Source: Opitutaceae bacterium (GTDB lineage: Bacteria > Verrucomicrobiota > Verrucomicrobiia > Opitutales > Opitutaceae). From it: a DNA stretch of 6,858 bases. Position 1 is the first letter of the stretch; each line of letters starts with the position of its first letter. Below the pieces are notes generated by a model. It ran no database searches. It was not told where the DNA came from and saw only the letters and a list, made by a program, of their open reading frames with translations. Made by a program: the position numbers and the translations under genes. This document shows, piece after piece, positions 5,313 through 6,858 of this stretch. The stretch lies in the NCBI GenBank assembly GCA_031254955.1, contig JAIRTK010000339.1, positions 1 through 6,858 on the forward strand. Direction: 5' to 3'.

Positions 5313-6452
5313 TTACTCGCTGAAGAGCAGCGGGATGAAGGCGGCGAGATTGGGGCGCCAGACGCGGAAGGTGTGGCCGAGCGGGCCGACGGTGAAGGTG
5401 TGTTTTACATCCTTTTTCGCGAGCCAGGCGGAGAGGCGCCGGTTGTTTTCCAACAGGAAATCCTCCTCGCCGCAGGCGATCCAGAGCAGCGCCGGACGCG
5501 GGGCGGCGGCATCGCCGAGCCTGGGCCAGGCGGTGTCGAAATCCTCGGACAGGCCGCCGGAACTGAACGCGCCAATCCAGCCGAAAAGCTCCGGATGGCT
5601 CAGGCCGATGTCGAGGCTCTCGGCGCCGCCCATCGAGAGCCCGGCGATGGCGCGGTGCCCGCGGCGCGGCGACACGCGGTAGGCGGACTCGACCCGCGGC
5701 AGCACTTCGCGGGTGAGAATGTCGCGGAAGGCGCGGACGTTGCGCTCCCAAAGGCCGCCCTCGCGCATGCGCGCCCAGCCGGCGGTCACGACCTTCAGGG
5801 TGCCGTAGCCGAGCGGCATGACGACGAGCATCGGGCGGGCGCGTTTTTGCGCGATGAGGTTGTCGAGGATGATGTGGGCGCGGCCGGTCGCGGTCCAGGA
5901 GCCGGCGTCGTCGCTGTATCCGTGAAGCAAATACAGAACGGGAAGGGCCGCGCCCGTAGCCGGCTCGTAGCCGGGCGGGGTGTAAACGACAAAGTCAAGC
6001 TCGTCGCCGGAGACGCCGGAGCGAAACGAATGCCGGTGGAGCACGCCGCGCGGGACGGCGGGGTCGTGGCGTTCCCACGGGAGCGCGTCGCCGGGCGCGC
6101 CGGGGACGTGGACTTCGCTGGCGCTGGCGAGGAGGTTGTATTTGAGGAGCGGGTTGGCGGGATCGGTCATGCGCACGCCGTCCACGAGGAAGGTGTAGCT
6201 GTAGATGTCGGGCGCGAGCGGCGCGGTGGTGAGGGTCCACAGGCCGGCGTCGTCTTTCACGAGCGGGGCGGGGCCGGCCAATCCCTCGCAACGCACCACG
6301 ACCGTGGCGGCGTCGGGCGCGCGCAGGCGGAACGTCACCGTGCGGTCGTCGCGGACTTCGGGCGAGACGACAGGCGGCGGCTGGGAAAAGACGGAGGCGG
6401 TGACGGTCATGGCAAGAAGGGCGGCGGCGATGGGCGGGAGGTGTTTTTTCAT
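5313..6452 (-). CDS. Secreted α/β-hydrolase esterase (PF00756 / CE1-like) with N-terminal Ig-like domain
   Basis: 379 residues from ATG at 6452-6450 to TAA at 5315-5313. The N-terminus MKKHLPPIAAALLAMTVTAS is a Sec signal peptide with cleavage likely near residues 20-24; no lipobox Cys follows. Residues ~28-118 match the early-set/CBM48-like module found before such esterases (VTFRLRAPDAATVVVRCEG, LWTLTTAPLAPDIYSYTFLVDG). The esterase domain follows: LDFVVYTPPGY (152-162), PVLYLLHGYSDD (171-182), the nucleophile elbow GLSMGG (271-276, Ser273), a likely acid at Asp331 in CGEEDF, and His360 in GPLGHTF. The family includes feruloyl and acetyl-xylan esterases and enterochelin-esterase-like enzymes, so the likely role is cutting ester groups from polysaccharide outside the cytoplasm. 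The frame is open to 6557, but that extension lacks signal-peptide character and is repeat-derived. Very GC-rich, as expected for the host background. Probably a single-gene unit. Confidence 0.93.
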   Translation of the reverse strand: MKKHLPPIAAALLAMTVTASVFSQPPPVVSPEVRDDRTVTFRLRAPDAATVVVRCEGLAGPAPLVKDDAGLWTLTTAPLAPDIYSYTFLVDGVRMTDPANPLLKYNLLASASEVHVPGAPGDALPWERHDPAVPRGVLHRHSFRSGVSGDELDFVVYTPPGYEPATGAALPVLYLLHGYSDDAGSWTATGRAHIILDNLIAQKRARPMLVVMPLGYGTLKVVTAGWARMREGGLWERNVRAFRDILTREVLPRVESAYRVSPRRGHRAIAGLSMGGAESLDIGLSHPELFGWIGAFSSGGLSEDFDTAWPRLGDAAAPRPALLWIACGEEDFLLENNRRLSAWLAKKDVKHTFTVGPLGHTFRVWRPNLAAFIPLLFSE

Positions 6453-6506
6453 GGCGGGGCGGGGTGGCGGAGCGTGTTGCTGGTTGTCGGCGTTGTTTGT
6501 TTGGTT

Positions 6507-6587
6507 GAACCGCGAGGGAGGCGAAGGGGGCGAAGACTCATGGGAGCTTCCAAACATTCACCTCAAAGGCGCAAAGGACACGAAGGC
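6507..6587. repeat. G/A-rich intergenic repeat blocks of the 'CAAAGGCGCAAAGGACACGAAGG' type
   Basis: Two blocks built from short AAGG/CGAAG units: GAACCGCGAGGGAGGCGAAG and onward (6507-6535) and CACCTCAAAGGCGCAAAGGACACGAAGGC (6559-6587, unit period about nine bases). Blocks of this kind are scattered between genes in many environmental bacteria, including Verrucomicrobia, and are often mis-annotated as small proteins reading 'SPQRRKGHEG'. They lie in the 5' region of the esterase gene. Confidence 0.65.
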
Positions 6588-6591
6588 TAAA

Positions 6592-6619
6592 AAGTTACAT
6601 AAATGATTTAACTTGGCAA
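6592..6619 (-). promoter_or_regulatory. Weak candidate σ70-type promoter for the esterase
   Basis: Read on the minus strand, TTGCCA (6619-6614) and TAACTT (6597-6592) are separated by 16 bases within the only AT-rich stretch upstream of the esterase. The -35 match is good and the -10 match is poor. It lies about 140 bases before the start codon, and the transcript would run through the G/A-rich repeat. Confidence 0.22.
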
Positions 6620-6680
6620 CCATTAAATAATTGAGAATTGCGACCGCAGGCGCGCCTCAAAGTGGGGCCCTGCGTCCTGG

Positions 6681-6716
6681 CTCTTTCTTCTTTCTTTTTC
6701 CCTTCTCTTTCTCCCC
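6681..6716. repeat. 36-base pure polypyrimidine tract
   Basis: Every base from 6681 to 6716 on the plus strand is C or T; the minus strand is pure purine. The tract is built from irregular CTTT/TTC units. It has no coding support. It may be low-complexity drift or a site of unusual DNA structure. Confidence 0.7.
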
Positions 6717-6753
6717 AAGCGGCACCGCCCGGAGGCGAAGGAAGCATGAAGCT

Positions 6754-6774
6754 CCCCGCGCCAAGGGCACGGGG
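6754..6774. repeat. Small GC-rich hairpin
   Basis: CCCCG (6754-6758) pairs with CGGGG (6770-6774), then one mismatch, then GCC (6760-6762) with GGC (6766-6768) around an AAG loop. No T-run follows in either direction, so it is not a convincing terminator. Confidence 0.4.
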
Positions 6775-6858
6775 TATCGTAAGGCACTGAGGTTACGCGG
6801 ACGGAGGTATTGTGAACCGCCCAACGCAATCCATTCCCTGGCAGGGAGGCCGCTCCGA

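Larger units (their letters stand above)
6453..6858. other. Gene-free region upstream of the esterase
   Basis: No supported gene is seen. The frames that remain open are Arg/Lys/Pro-rich translations of repeats and GC bias. The region holds two G/A-rich repeat blocks, an AT-rich stretch (about 6590-6640) that would suit the esterase promoter, a polypyrimidine tract, a small hairpin, and at the right edge CCTGGCAGGGAGGCCGCTCC (6837-6856), which looks like the start of another GC-rich intergenic repeat cut off by the window end. Confidence 0.6.

Noticed and set aside
5274..6590. 438-codon open frame on the plus strand opposite the esterase
   Set aside because: It is the antisense of a clear secreted esterase. 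Its Gly/Ala/Arg/Glu-rich composition is what the reverse strand of high-GC3 coding DNA gives, and it runs on into the G/A repeat ending SPQRRKGHEG.
6623..6829. 68-codon minus-strand frame
   Set aside because: It consists largely of the polypurine tract translated as a Arg/Lys/Glu run; no domain or start signal.

Overview
The window looks like chromosomal DNA from a verrucomicrobial bacterium, probably Opitutaceae-like. The reasons are the L28 sequence at the left edge, a GC-rich host background, few clear Shine-Dalgarno sites, and dispersed palindromic and 'CAAAGGCGCAAAGGACACGAAGG'-type intergenic repeats. This placement is by recognition, not by a search.

Layout: (1) 1-222, plus strand: the 3' end of rpmB (ribosomal protein L28), its first few codons cut off by the window edge. 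(2) 223-680: a gene-free convergent gap holding a large palindromic repeat (521-587) and a 9-bp inverted repeat (594-650). (3) 4935 down to 681, minus strand: a compact five-gene cluster for glycan assembly. In transcription order it has a GT9 glycosyltransferase, a 60-residue one-helix membrane protein, a second GT9 paralogous to the first, a GT2 glycosyltransferase, and an FkbM-type methyltransferase. Gaps are 41 nt or less and two junctions overlap, so an operon is likely. (4) 4936-5312: an intergenic region full of nested perfect inverted repeats just upstream of that operon. (5) 6452 down to 5313, minus strand: a secreted esterase of the PF00756 / CE1 type with an N-terminal immunoglobulin-like domain. 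(6) 6453-6858: gene-free DNA with G/A-rich repeats, a polypyrimidine tract and a small hairpin.

How it fits together: the two GT9 enzymes and the GT2 enzyme would add successive sugars to a lipopolysaccharide core, O-antigen or other cell-surface glycan, and the FkbM protein could O-methylate it. The small membrane protein is translationally coupled (ATGA overlap) to the second GT9. The esterase is a separate unit and probably acts on extracellular polysaccharide. The glycosyltransferase cluster, above all its distal GT2/FkbM half, is visibly more AT-rich than rpmB and the esterase, as expected for laterally acquired surface-glycan genes.

The most unusual part is 4936-5180. It contains an 11-bp hairpin ending one base before the first GT9 start codon, two nested double hairpins whose inner stems can cross-pair, an enclosing 8-bp helix, and on the minus strand a C(UUCG)G tetraloop hairpin. 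It could be an unrecognised structured 5' leader RNA or a palindromic mobile repeat. The sequence alone does not decide between these.
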